Source: Variovorax gracilis (GTDB taxonomy: Bacteria; Pseudomonadota; Gammaproteobacteria; Burkholderiales; Burkholderiaceae_C). Taken from it: a stretch of DNA of 64,000 nt. Positions 34,432 to 43,208 of the stretch are shown one piece after another. A model generated the notes under the pieces. It ran no database searches. It had not been told where the DNA came from and saw only the letters and a program-made list of their open reading frames with translations. The stretch spans positions 124,001 through 188,000 of the forward strand of contig NZ_JASZYF010000011.1 of NCBI RefSeq assembly GCF_030317115.1, written 5' to 3'. The position numbers and the translations under genes are program-made. Numbering within the stretch: the stretch's first letter is position 1; each line of letters opens with the position of its first letter.

Positions 34432-36771
34432 CTAGCGCTCGGCGTTGGCGTCCGCGACGGTGAGAGCCGTCATATTCACGATCCGACGCACCGTGGCACT
34501 GGCCGTCAGGATGTGCACTGGTTTGGCTGCCCCCAGCAGGACCGGGCCGATGGCGATGTTTCCGCCCGCCGCCATCTTCAGCAGGTTGTAGGAGATATTG
34601 GCGGCGTCGATGTTCGGGAACACCAGCAGGTTCGCGTCACCCGCCAGCGCACTGTGCGGCATGACCAGCGCACGCTGCTTGCCGTCCAAAGCGACGTCGC
34701 CGTGCATTTCGCCGTCGACTTCGAGCCATGGCGCTTGCACGCGAAGCAGATCCAGTGTCTGGCGCATCTTGACGGCGCTGGGCTGGTTGCTGCTGCCGAA
34801 GTTGGAGTGCGACAGCAGGGCCGCCTTGGGCTTGAGCCCGAAGCGCATCATTTCCTCGGCCGCCATGGTCGTGATTTCGGCGAGTTCCTCGGGCGTCGGG
34901 TCGTAGTTGACGTGCGTGTCGACCAGGAAGACCTGCCGATTGGGCAGCAACAGGCCGTTCATGCAGGCATAGATCGGCACGTCCTGCGGTGTGCTTGCGC
35001 AACCGCCGGGGCGCTTGCCGATCACCTGGTCGATGTAGTGCAGGTGGATCGCGGTGGTGCCCCAGGTGCCGCAGATCATCCCGTCGACGTCGCCCTTGTG
35101 CAGCAGCATCGCGCCGATCAGCGTGAGGCGGCGGCGCATCTCGATCTTGGCCGTCTGCACCGTCGTGCCCTTGCGCTCGGTCATGCGGTGATAGGTCTGC
35201 CAGAAATCGCGGTAGCGGCGGTCCTGCTCGACGTTGACGATGTCGTAGTCCAGATCCTCCTTGAGCCGGAGACCGAACTTCTCGATGCGCTGCGCAATGA
35301 TGGCCGGGCGCCCGATCAGCGTGGGACGCGCGATGCCTTCATCGACCACGATCTGCGCCGCGCGCAGCACGCGCTCTTCTTCCCCCTCGCAGTAGGCAAC
35401 CCGCTTCTTCGTCGCGCGCTTCGCCGCGTCGAAGATCGGCTTCATCGTCGTGCCAGAGGTGTAGACGAAGGTCTGCAGCTTGTCGCGATAAGCGTCGAGG
35501 TCGGCAATCGGACGCAGCGCCACGCCGCTTTCGGCGGCCGCCTTGGCGACCGCGGGCGCGATCTTCATCATCAGCCTGGGATCGAAAGGCTTCGGGATCA
35601 GGTACTCGGGGCCGAAGCTCAGCTTCTCGCCCACGTAGGCTGCCGCCACGCGTTCGCTCTGCTCGGCCTGCGCCAGCTCGGCGATCGCATACACCGCCGC
35701 GACTTCCATCTCGTCGGTGATGGTGGTCGCGCCGCAATCCAGCGCGCCACGGAAGATGTACGGAAAGCACAGGACGTTGTTGACCTGGTTCGGATAGTCC
35801 GTGCGGCCCGTCGCCATGACCACGTCGTCACGCACGGCGTGCGCGTCTTCCGGCGAAATCTCGGGGTTGGGGTTGGCCAGCGCGAAGATCACCGGCTTGG
35901 GCGCCATCTTCGCGACCATCGCGGGCTTGAGCACGCCGCCGGCCGACAAGCCGAGGAACACGTCGGCGCCCTCGATCACCTCGCCCAGCGTGCGCGCCTC
36001 GGTCTTCTGCATGTATTGGCGCTTGTCGTCGTCCATCAGCTCGGTGCGGCCTTCGTAGACCACGCCGGCCAGGTCGGTCACGTAGACGTTCTCGCGCTTC
36101 AGCCCGACCTTGAGCAGCAGGTTCAGGCAGGCCAGCGCCGCGGCGCCAGCGCCGGACGTGACGAGTTTCACCTGTGAAATGTCCTTGCCCACGACCTTCA
36201 GGCCGTTGAGCATGGCGGCCGCCACCGTGATGGCGGTACCGTGCTGGTCGTCGTGGAAGACCGGGATCTTCATGCGCTTGCGCAGCTCGCGCTCGACGTA
36301 GAAGCAGTCCGGTGCCTTGATGTCCTCGAGGTTGATGGCACCGAAGGTCGGCTCCAGCGCGGCGATCACTTCGACCAGCCTCGCCGGGTCCTTTTCGTCG
36401 ATCTCGATGTCGAACACATCGACGCCGGCGAACTTCTTGAACAGCACGCCCTTGCCTTCCATCACCGGCTTCGAAGCCAGCGGGCCGATGTCGCCGAGGC
36501 CAAGCACTGCCGTTCCGTTGGTGATGACCGCCACGAGATTGCCGCGGGCGGTGTACTTGAAGGCGTTGACGGGGTCCTTGACGATCTCCTCGCACGGCGC
36601 CGCGACGCCCGGGGAGTAGGCCAGCGCCAGGTCGCGCTGGTTGACCATCTGCTTGGTCGCAGCGATCGAGATCTTGCCCGGCACCGGAAGCTCGTGGTAC
36701 TCGAGCGCCGCGCGGCGCAACTCGGCGCGCTTGTCTTCGGGCGTGGAGATCTGAGAAGTCGAATCGGACAT
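34432..36771 (-). CDS. maeB: NADP-dependent malic enzyme with phosphotransacetylase-like domain
   Basis: 779-residue cytoplasmic enzyme that decarboxylates malate to pyruvate with NADPH formation. The N-terminal malic domain includes YSPGVAAPCEEI, then VFHDDQHGTAI (metal/substrate) and the NAD(P) domain (TSGAGAAALACLNLL). From about residue 430 a phosphate acetyltransferase-like domain follows; in MaeB it is regulatory. The start at 36771 (MSDSTSQISTPEDKRAEL) is preferred over an upstream open stretch. Its 5' flank is the origin-like element at 36884-37125. Confidence 0.95.
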   Translation of the reverse strand: MSDSTSQISTPEDKRAELRRAALEYHELPVPGKISIAATKQMVNQRDLALAYSPGVAAPCEEIVKDPVNAFKYTARGNLVAVITNGTAVLGLGDIGPLASKPVMEGKGVLFKKFAGVDVFDIEIDEKDPARLVEVIAALEPTFGAINLEDIKAPDCFYVERELRKRMKIPVFHDDQHGTAITVAAAMLNGLKVVGKDISQVKLVTSGAGAAALACLNLLLKVGLKRENVYVTDLAGVVYEGRTELMDDDKRQYMQKTEARTLGEVIEGADVFLGLSAGGVLKPAMVAKMAPKPVIFALANPNPEISPEDAHAVRDDVVMATGRTDYPNQVNNVLCFPYIFRGALDCGATTITDEMEVAAVYAIAELAQAEQSERVAAAYVGEKLSFGPEYLIPKPFDPRLMMKIAPAVAKAAAESGVALRPIADLDAYRDKLQTFVYTSGTTMKPIFDAAKRATKKRVAYCEGEEERVLRAAQIVVDEGIARPTLIGRPAIIAQRIEKFGLRLKEDLDYDIVNVEQDRRYRDFWQTYHRMTERKGTTVQTAKIEMRRRLTLIGAMLLHKGDVDGMICGTWGTTAIHLHYIDQVIGKRPGGCASTPQDVPIYACMNGLLLPNRQVFLVDTHVNYDPTPEELAEITTMAAEEMMRFGLKPKAALLSHSNFGSSNQPSAVKMRQTLDLLRVQAPWLEVDGEMHGDVALDGKQRALVMPHSALAGDANLLVFPNIDAANISYNLLKMAAGGNIAIGPVLLGAAKPVHILTASATVRRIVNMTALTVADANAER

Positions 36772-36883
36772 TGGGCCGTGCCTCCTAGGACGCTTCTTGT
36801 AAAGGGCGCCGATTGTAGACCCCGATTCCGGGACGCGCCGGCGCGCCACGCCAACGAGGGACGCTTCGCAAAACACGGCTCTT

Positions 36884-37125
36884 ACTATCTCTCCTACTTA
36901 TTCTTCTTATTTAGATTAGTAGTAGTAGTAAGGGCCGCGCCCCGCTGTGGACAGGGTCATTTTCCTGTTTGGCGACAACGGGTTGCCGTAGCCGGAGTGC
37001 TGTGCGCAGCATCGCTTCGCTGCTGTCGCGGCAAAGCGAACAACTTCGAACATCGCGCCGCGCCTGTGGACAAGTGCCGCGTTGTGCCGGAACTATCCCC
37101 AGGGTTGTCCTTTGGACGCTGTGGC
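36884..37125. repeat. Second copy of the oriC unwinding element
   Basis: Collinear with 2555-2795. It has a pyrimidine/AT-rich flank, four TAG trios (36917-36928), a GC spacer, TGTGGACAG (36946-36954), palindrome GCTGTGCGCAGC (36999-37010), GCGAACAACTTCG (37036-37048), TGTGGACAA (37065-37073) and GTTGTCC (37104-37110). Distances from the first TAG are 29, 82, 119, 148 and 187 bp, against 30, 83, 120, 149 and 188 in copy 1. Similarity stops about where dnaN and dnaA begin in copy 1. CTATCCCCA at 37093-37101 is a further weak box. It fills most of the 395-bp gap between maeB and the SPFH gene. Confidence 0.88.
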
Positions 37126-37166
37126 AATATGCCCGCCACGGCAAAACCCAGCAACGAGGAGCGACC

Positions 37167-38219
37167 ATGGCGCTGATGGATTTCATCAAGAAGCAGTTCA
37201 TCGACATCATTCAGTGGACGGAGACCGGCGACGGCACGCTGGCCTGGCGCTTCCCGATGGCGGAGATGGAAATCCAGAACGGCGCCTCGCTCACGGTGCG
37301 CGAGTCGCAGGTCGCGGTGTTTGTGAACGAAGGCCAGGTGGCCGACGTGTTCGGCCCGGGCATGTACAAGCTGACGACGCAGACGCTGCCCGTCCTCACC
37401 TATCTGAAGAACTGGGACAAGCTCTTCGAATCGCCTTTCAAGAGCGACGTGTACTTCTTCAGTACCCGTCAGCAGGTGGATCAAAAATGGGGCACGCCCC
37501 AGCCGATCACCATCCGCGACAAGGACTTCGGCGCGGTGCGCCTGCGCGCCTTCGGCAACTACAGCTTCCGCGTCGGCGATGCCAAGCTGTTCCATACCGA
37601 GATCTCGGGCACGCGCGACGTCTATACGGTGGCCGATCTCGACGGCCAGCTGCGCGGCCTGGTGCTGCAGAACATCAGCAACGCGATCGCGTCGAGCGGC
37701 GTGCCCTTTCTCGACCTCGCCGCGAACCAGATCCAGTTTGCGGAAGCGCTCGCGACGCAACTCGTGCCGGCGTTCGCCAAGATCGGCATCAAGCTGGAGA
37801 ACATCACCGTCCAGAACGTCTCGCTGCCGGAAGAACTGCAAAAGATCCTCGACCAGAAGATCGGCATGGGAATGGTCGGCAACGACATGGGCAAGTTCAT
37901 GCAGTACCAGACGGCGCAGGCGATCCCGAAGTTCGCCGAAGGTGCGGCCAGCGGAGGTGGCGGCATCGCGGGCGATGCGATGGGGCTGGGCGCGGGCGTC
38001 GCGCTGGGCCAAGTGCTGGCGCAGAACCTGTCGCAAGGGCTCAGCCAGAACAATCCGGCCGCTGCGGGCGCGCCGGCGCAACAACCGGTGGTCGCGGTCG
38101 TGAATCCGGCCGACGTGATGACCACGCTCGAAAAGCTCGGTGAACTCAAGGCCAAGGGCATCCTCACACAGGAAGAATTCGACGCCAAGAAGGCGGAGCT
38201 GCTGAAAAAGCTCGTCTGA
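37167..38219 (+). CDS. SPFH domain protein with C-terminal SHOCT-like segment
   Basis: 350 residues. The SPFH (band 7) domain covers about 20-250, of the YdjI-like type (MALMDFIKKQFIDIIQW at the start, VFVNEGQVADVFGPGMYKL, LENITVQNVSLPEELQKIL). A Gly/Ala linker follows, and the C-terminus LEKLGELKAKGILTQEEFDAKK is a short oligomerisation (SHOCT-like) helix pair. Such proteins scaffold membrane microdomains. AGGAG precedes the ATG at 37167. It is the first gene of a cassette running to 43196. Confidence 0.92.
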   Translation: MALMDFIKKQFIDIIQWTETGDGTLAWRFPMAEMEIQNGASLTVRESQVAVFVNEGQVADVFGPGMYKLTTQTLPVLTYLKNWDKLFESPFKSDVYFFSTRQQVDQKWGTPQPITIRDKDFGAVRLRAFGNYSFRVGDAKLFHTEISGTRDVYTVADLDGQLRGLVLQNISNAIASSGVPFLDLAANQIQFAEALATQLVPAFAKIGIKLENITVQNVSLPEELQKILDQKIGMGMVGNDMGKFMQYQTAQAIPKFAEGAASGGGGIAGDAMGLGAGVALGQVLAQNLSQGLSQNNPAAAGAPAQQPVVAVVNPADVMTTLEKLGELKAKGILTQEEFDAKKAELLKKLV

Positions 38220-38228
38220 TCCGCCCCG

Positions 38229-39716
38229 TTGGCCTCCGACTCCCCCCAGCAGCGCTACTACCGGGCGCCCTGCCCCGGCTGCGGCGCGCCGGTCGAATTC
38301 CGCTCGGCCCAATCGACGCACGCCGTCTGCCCCTATTGCCATAGCACCGTCGTGCGGCAGGGCGAGACGCTTGCGCGCACCGGCAAGATGGCCGAGCTGT
38401 TCGATGACTTCAGCCCGCTGCAACTCTTCACTTCCGGGCGCATCGACGACAAGCCCTTCACGCTGGTCGGCCGGCTGCAGTACAGCTACGACGGCGGGCG
38501 CTGGACCGAATGGATCGCCGCGCTGGACAGCGATCGCACGGGCATCCTGAGCGAAGACAACGGCGCCTTCGTCTTTGCCTTGCCCTTCGAATTGCAGCGC
38601 GCCGCGCCGCAGCCCGAGGACCTGCGCGTCGGTGCGACCACCGCCTTCAATGGCCAGAACTACACGGTCGCGTCGAACGAGCAAGTGGCCCTGATCTCGG
38701 CGCAGGGCGAATTGCCGCGGCTGCCCGAACTCGGCCGCCGCTTTGCGACGGTCGAGTTGCGCAGCGACAAGGGGCAGGTACTCAGCCTCGACTACGACAC
38801 GAATCCCCCGGGGGTCTACCTCGGACGCGCAGTGCGGCTCGAAGACCTGCAGCTCACCGGCCTGCGCGACGAGTCCGCCAGGGAAGAAAAAGGCCGCAGC
38901 TTCAACTGCCCGAACTGCGGCTCGCCGGTCACCGTCAACCTTGTCGACAGCAAGAGCGTCACCTGCCCGGCATGCAACAGCATCATCGATCTGTCGCAGG
39001 GCATCGGCGGCGAGCTGCGTCACGCGATACAGGACGAGCCGGTCCAGCCGTTGATCGCCATCGGCTCCGTCGGCCAGCTGCAAGGCGCGGACTGGCAGGT
39101 GGTCGGCTTCCAGCACAGGATGGGCGTGGCGCCCGGCGACGACGAGCACTTCGGCTGGAGCGAATACCTGCTCTACAACAAGAAGCGCGGCTTCAGCTTC
39201 CTGGTCGACGCTGAAGACGGCTGGAGCATGGTGAAGCCCACCACGGGCGCGCCGACCATGGCCGAGAGCGGCGCCAGGGCCACGTATCTGGGCAAGGTCT
39301 ACCAGCAGCAGTACGCCTACAACGCCGAGACCAGCTATGTCGCGGGCGAGTTCTACTGGCAGGTCCAGCGCGGGCAGAAGACCTTCAACCGCGACTTCGC
39401 CAACGGCGCCGCGCTGCTGTCGATGGAGCGCTCGGCCAACGAGCTGACCTGGTCGTCCGGCAGCAAGATCGACAGTGCGTCGGTGGCGGCTGCGTTCAAG
39501 CTGGGCGACAAGAAGGACATGTTCAAGCGCAACGACGCGCTTCCCGTGAGCACGGCGTCGAGCCTGGGTTGCGGCACCATCATCCTGATCATCGTGATCA
39601 TCCTCATCCTGCTGATCATCCTGAGCACCTGCAGCAGCAGTTCGGGTGGCTCGGGCGGATCGCGCAGCTCGGGCGGCTCGTATGGCGGCTATTCCAGTGG
39701 CGGCGGCCACAAGTAA
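38229..39716 (+). CDS. DUF4178 protein with zinc ribbons, membrane helix and Gly/Ser tail
   Basis: 495 residues from a TTG 9 nt after the SPFH gene. Zinc ribbon 1 is at about 15-40 (CPGCGAPVEF...CPYCHS), a DUF4178 domain follows, then zinc ribbon 2 near 235-260 (CPNCGSPVTV...CPACNS) and a second DUF4178 domain. One membrane helix (about 453-472, IILIIVIILILLIIL) precedes a GGSGGSRSSGGSYGG tail. DUF4178 has no settled function; it accompanies DUF350 and SPFH proteins in stress or membrane cassettes. No ribosome site is obvious, so translation may depend on SPFH. Confidence 0.88.
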   Translation: MASDSPQQRYYRAPCPGCGAPVEFRSAQSTHAVCPYCHSTVVRQGETLARTGKMAELFDDFSPLQLFTSGRIDDKPFTLVGRLQYSYDGGRWTEWIAALDSDRTGILSEDNGAFVFALPFELQRAAPQPEDLRVGATTAFNGQNYTVASNEQVALISAQGELPRLPELGRRFATVELRSDKGQVLSLDYDTNPPGVYLGRAVRLEDLQLTGLRDESAREEKGRSFNCPNCGSPVTVNLVDSKSVTCPACNSIIDLSQGIGGELRHAIQDEPVQPLIAIGSVGQLQGADWQVVGFQHRMGVAPGDDEHFGWSEYLLYNKKRGFSFLVDAEDGWSMVKPTTGAPTMAESGARATYLGKVYQQQYAYNAETSYVAGEFYWQVQRGQKTFNRDFANGAALLSMERSANELTWSSGSKIDSASVAAAFKLGDKKDMFKRNDALPVSTASSLGCGTIILIIVIILILLIILSTCSSSSGGSGGSRSSGGSYGGYSSGGGHK

Positions 39717-39740
39717 TGTTTTTTTCCGGAGGTCCTCATC

Positions 39741-39959
39741 ATGGGCATTGAATGGTTGAAGCCGGCGGTCATCCTCGGCTCCCTCGTCTACGCGCTGATC
39801 GGCGTGCTGGTCTTCTGGGTGTGCTTCCTCATCATCGACAAGCTCACGCCCTATGACCTGTGGCAGGAGATCGTCGAAAAGCAGAACATGGCGCTGGGCC
39901 TTGTCGTCGCAGCGATGTGCCTGGGTATCAGCGTCATCGTTGCCGCAGCCATCCATTGA
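39741..39959 (+). CDS. DUF350 membrane protein
   Basis: 72 residues with two membrane helices (about 9-32 and 52-70), DUF350/YjfL-like. The family usually has two or more such units; this is a single short one. GGAGG lies just before the ATG at 39741. Similar small proteins flank PspA/YjfC-type membrane-stress and glutathionylspermidine-like gene sets. It is 24 nt after the DUF4178 gene. Confidence 0.85.
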   Translation: MGIEWLKPAVILGSLVYALIGVLVFWVCFLIIDKLTPYDLWQEIVEKQNMALGLVVAAMCLGISVIVAAAIH

Positions 39960-39960
39960 G

Positions 39961-40040
39961 CCCTCCGGCTTGCCACTTCGCGTGCTTCGCCACCCCCCGA
40001 GGGGGAGGCTCGGACGCCTTCGGGCGGCCCGGCGGCGCCC
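39961..40040 (-). repeat. Dispersed palindromic intergenic repeat, copy C (inverted, diverged)
   Basis: Reverse-oriented relative of 1358-1447. On the minus strand it reads CCTCCCCC-TCGGGGGGTGG, then CGCGAAGTGGCAAGCC. A second GC-rich palindrome (GGGCGGCCC region, 40022-40040) follows on the plus strand. It interrupts the cassette between DUF350 and the spermidine-synthase-like gene. Confidence 0.6.
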
Positions 40041-40041
40041 G

Positions 40042-41598
40042 ATGAGAGAGGAGCCCTTGTCCGTGACCACGTCCGCACGCAGCGGCCCGCAGCCCGTCGA
40101 GATCGCGCTCCTTGCCAGCGTGTTCGTCGTCGCGGCCTGCGGCCTGGTCTACGAACTCAGCGCGGCCGCGCTCAGTTCCTACCTTCTTGGTGATTCGGTG
40201 CTGCAGTTCAGCACCATCATCGGCACTTACCTCTTCGCGATGGGCGTGGGCTCCTGGCTCTCGCGCTACTTCGAGCGGCAGTTGCCTGCGCACTTCCTGC
40301 GCATCGAGCTGATGGTCGCCCTGGTCGGCGGACTGCTGCCGGCCGTGCTCTTCATCGCCAACGCCTACGTCCCCGGTGCCTTCCGGCTGCTGCTGTACGG
40401 TCTGGTGCTGGTGGTGGGCGCGCTGGTGGGGCTCGAGATCCCGCTCGTCATGCGCATCCTCCGGCGCAACATCGCGCTGAAGGACCTGGTGTCGCAGGTG
40501 CTGACCTTCGACTATCTGGGCGCGCTCGCGGTATCGATCGCGTTCCCGCTGCTGCTCGTGCCGCAACTCGGCATGATCCGCACCGGCCTGTTGTTCGGGC
40601 TCATGAATGCAGCCGTCGCGGTGTGGGCGCTCTGGCTGTTCCGCCACGAACTGCGGAGGGTCGGGGCGCATGCGCTCGCGTGCGGGTTGGCGCTGTTCGC
40701 GCTGCTCGGCGCCTTCGTGTTCGCCGAGCACATCACGACGCTGGCGGAAGACAAGTTCTACCAGGACCGTATCGTCTTCAGCGAGACCTCGCCCTACCAG
40801 CGCATCGTGGTGACGCGCGGCAGCGCTGGGCACCGGCTCTTCCTCAACGGAAACCTGCAGTTCGCCGAGCGCGACGAATACCGCTATCACGAGGCGCTGG
40901 TGCATCCGGTGATGGCCGCGCACGGCGCGCCGAAGAAGGTGGCCGTGCTCGGAGGCGGAGACGGCATGGCGGTACGCGAGATCCTCAAATACCCGTCGGT
41001 CGAGAGCATCACGCTGGTCGAGCTTGATCCGAACATGACGCGGCTCTTCACCGAGCACGAAACGCTCGCGGCGCTCAACGGCGGGTCGCTGAAATCGCCG
41101 AAGGTGCGCATCGTCAATACCGACGCCTTCCAGTGGCTCCAGCAACCGGGCGAGATGTTCGACGTCATCGTGGTCGACTTTCCCGATCCGACCAACTTCG
41201 CGATCGGCAAGCTCTACACGAACTCCTTCCATGCCCTGCTCGACAAGCGGCTGTCGGCCAGCGGGTATGCGGTAATCCAGACCACCTCGCCGCTGGTCGC
41301 GCGAAAGAGCTTCTGGACCGTGGCCGCGACCGTCGAATCCGTCGGCCTGCGGGCCACGCCGTACCACGCGCATGTGCCCAGCTTCGGCGAATGGGGGTTC
41401 ATCGTTGCGAGCCGGAGACCGTACCGGCAGCCTGAAGCGTTGCCCGAAGGCCTGCGCTTCCTGTCGGCGCAGACCCTGCCCTTGCTCTTCGACTTTCCGC
41501 GCGACATGGCGCGGGTGCCCGCCGAGGTGAACCGGCTGTCGAACCAGACACTGGTGACCACCTACGAGCAGGAATGGGGCAAGGTCTCGGGGCACTAG
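40042..41598 (+). CDS. Membrane-bound spermidine synthase-like protein
   Basis: 518 residues. The N-terminal half has about seven membrane helices (21-225). The C-terminal half is a class I methyltransferase-fold polyamine aminopropyltransferase with VAVLGGGDGMAVREIL and TLVELDPNM (decarboxy-SAM site), YRYHEALVHP and VVDFPDPTNFAIGKLY. It likely transfers an aminopropyl group to an unknown acceptor at the membrane. Start is uncertain: ATG 40042 gives the longest form, but GAGAGGAG (40045-40052) lies after it and would serve TTG 40057 or GTG 40063. Confidence 0.9.
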   Translation: MREEPLSVTTSARSGPQPVEIALLASVFVVAACGLVYELSAAALSSYLLGDSVLQFSTIIGTYLFAMGVGSWLSRYFERQLPAHFLRIELMVALVGGLLPAVLFIANAYVPGAFRLLLYGLVLVVGALVGLEIPLVMRILRRNIALKDLVSQVLTFDYLGALAVSIAFPLLLVPQLGMIRTGLLFGLMNAAVAVWALWLFRHELRRVGAHALACGLALFALLGAFVFAEHITTLAEDKFYQDRIVFSETSPYQRIVVTRGSAGHRLFLNGNLQFAERDEYRYHEALVHPVMAAHGAPKKVAVLGGGDGMAVREILKYPSVESITLVELDPNMTRLFTEHETLAALNGGSLKSPKVRIVNTDAFQWLQQPGEMFDVIVVDFPDPTNFAIGKLYTNSFHALLDKRLSASGYAVIQTTSPLVARKSFWTVAATVESVGLRATPYHAHVPSFGEWGFIVASRRPYRQPEALPEGLRFLSAQTLPLLFDFPRDMARVPAEVNRLSNQTLVTTYEQEWGKVSGH

Positions 41599-41600
41599 GC

Positions 41601-43196
41601 ATGAAGCGCCGCGAGTTCCTGGGTGCCGCGATCGCGGGCACGGCCGCGCTGACCGGCTGCGAGGCCCGGCCCGATATCGCGGGCGGCTTCACCGGCATCG
41701 ACGTGGCACGCGGCCACGCATTGCGCGACGGAGCGCTGCGCGCCGGTGCCGCGCCCGAAGTGACACGGCGCACGCGCGTCGTGATCGCGGGGGGTGGCGT
41801 TGCCGGCCTTGCGGCTGCCCGCGCGTTGCGACTTTCGGGCATCGACGACTTCGTGCTGTTCGAACTCGAAGACACGACCGGTGGCAACAGCCGCGGCGGC
41901 GTGGTCGAGGGCATCGCCTGCCCCCTTGGCGCGCACTACCTGCCGGTGCCGGGCGACGATGCGCATGAAGTGCAGGATCTGCTCGAAGAACTCGGGCTGC
42001 GGCGCCGCGTGTCGGGCCGTTGGGAATACGACGAGCGCCACCTTTGCCACAGCCCGCAGGAGCGGCTCTTCTTTCGCGATGCCTGGCAGGAGGGCTTGCT
42101 GCCCGTACAGGGTGTGGACGAAGCGACCCTTGCCCAGTACCGGCGGTTTTCGCAGAGAGTCGAAGCGTTGCGTGGCGAGGCGCGCTTTTCGATTCCGACG
42201 CTGAGGACTGAACCGGCGCCGCTGCTGATGGCGCTGGATGGATTGCCCTTCCAGGCATGGCTCGACCGCGAAGGCTTCACCGATCCGCATCTGCGCTGGT
42301 ACCTGGATTACTGCTGCCGCGACGACTACGGCGCAGGGACGGCCCACGTGTCGGCATGGGCCGGTATCCACTACTTCGCCAGCCGGCACGGCTTTCACGC
42401 GCCGGGCGATGACAACGCCGAGCGCGATGCGGTGCTGACCTGGCCCGAGGGCAACGGCTGGCTCACGCGCCGGCTGGCCGATCCGCTGGGCGAGCGATTG
42501 AAGCCGGGCCATGCCGTCACGCGCATTGCCGAAACCCGCGGTGGGGTGGAGGTCGATGCCATCGACGTCGCCACCCGGTCGCGCGTGCGCTGGCAGGCCG
42601 AACGCTGCATCGTCGCGATGCCGGTCTTCATTGCCGCGCGCATCGTCGAGAACCCGCCCGAGCCGCTTCGCCACGCGGCGGCGCACCTGCGCTACTCGCC
42701 CTGGCTCGTCGCCAACGTGCATGTGCGTTCGCCGCTTGCCGACCGGCCCGGAGCCGCGCCGAGCTGGGACAACGTGGTGTACGGCACGCGCGGACTCGGG
42801 TATGTAGACGCCCGTCACCAGTCGCTCGACCCGACTCCCCGGGCCACGGTGCTCAGCTGGTACCGGCCGCTCGGCCCCAGCGCCTTCGACGGGTCGGACG
42901 GTCGCCGCCAGTTGCTCGACAGGCCATGGACGGCCTGGCGCGATGACCTGCTGGCGGAACTCTCGGCGCCGCACCCCGACCTTCGGGACGTGGCAACACG
43001 CATTGACATCACCCGGTACGGCCACGCCATGGCGATTCCCCAGCCCGGCGTTCTGCGCCAGCTCGGCCAGCCATCGACGCGCGGGCCGGGCTTGATCGGC
43101 ACGGATCGCCTGACCTTCGCGCACAGCGACTGGTCAGGCTATTCCATCTTCGAGGAAGCCTTCACACGCGGCCACCTCGCCGGCGCCGCGCGCTGA
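41601..43196 (+). CDS. FAD-dependent amine-oxidase-like protein, Tat lipoprotein signal
   Basis: 531 residues. The N-terminus MKRREFLGAAIAGTAALTGC carries a twin-arginine motif and a lipobox cysteine (Cys20), so it should be folded, exported by Tat and lipidated. The FAD dinucleotide motif VIAGGGVAGLAAARAL is at about 61-76, followed by FELEDTTGGNSRGG. The fold is that of flavin amine oxidases. Two nucleotides separate it from the spermidine-synthase-like gene, so the product of that enzyme may be its substrate. That link is inferred. Confidence 0.9.
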   Translation: MKRREFLGAAIAGTAALTGCEARPDIAGGFTGIDVARGHALRDGALRAGAAPEVTRRTRVVIAGGGVAGLAAARALRLSGIDDFVLFELEDTTGGNSRGGVVEGIACPLGAHYLPVPGDDAHEVQDLLEELGLRRRVSGRWEYDERHLCHSPQERLFFRDAWQEGLLPVQGVDEATLAQYRRFSQRVEALRGEARFSIPTLRTEPAPLLMALDGLPFQAWLDREGFTDPHLRWYLDYCCRDDYGAGTAHVSAWAGIHYFASRHGFHAPGDDNAERDAVLTWPEGNGWLTRRLADPLGERLKPGHAVTRIAETRGGVEVDAIDVATRSRVRWQAERCIVAMPVFIAARIVENPPEPLRHAAAHLRYSPWLVANVHVRSPLADRPGAAPSWDNVVYGTRGLGYVDARHQSLDPTPRATVLSWYRPLGPSAFDGSDGRRQLLDRPWTAWRDDLLAELSAPHPDLRDVATRIDITRYGHAMAIPQPGVLRQLGQPSTRGPGLIGTDRLTFAHSDWSGYSIFEEAFTRGHLAGAAR

Positions 43197-43208
43197 ACCT
43201 CGGCGTGT

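Noticed and set aside
36912..36930. TAG repeats as a plain microsatellite
   Set aside because: The same four TAGs, GC spacer, boxes and distances occur at the true origin, so the context is not that of a random microsatellite.
36884..37125. Second origin copy as an assembly duplication error
   Set aside because: The copies differ at roughly a quarter of positions and have different flanking genes, which an assembly error would not produce.
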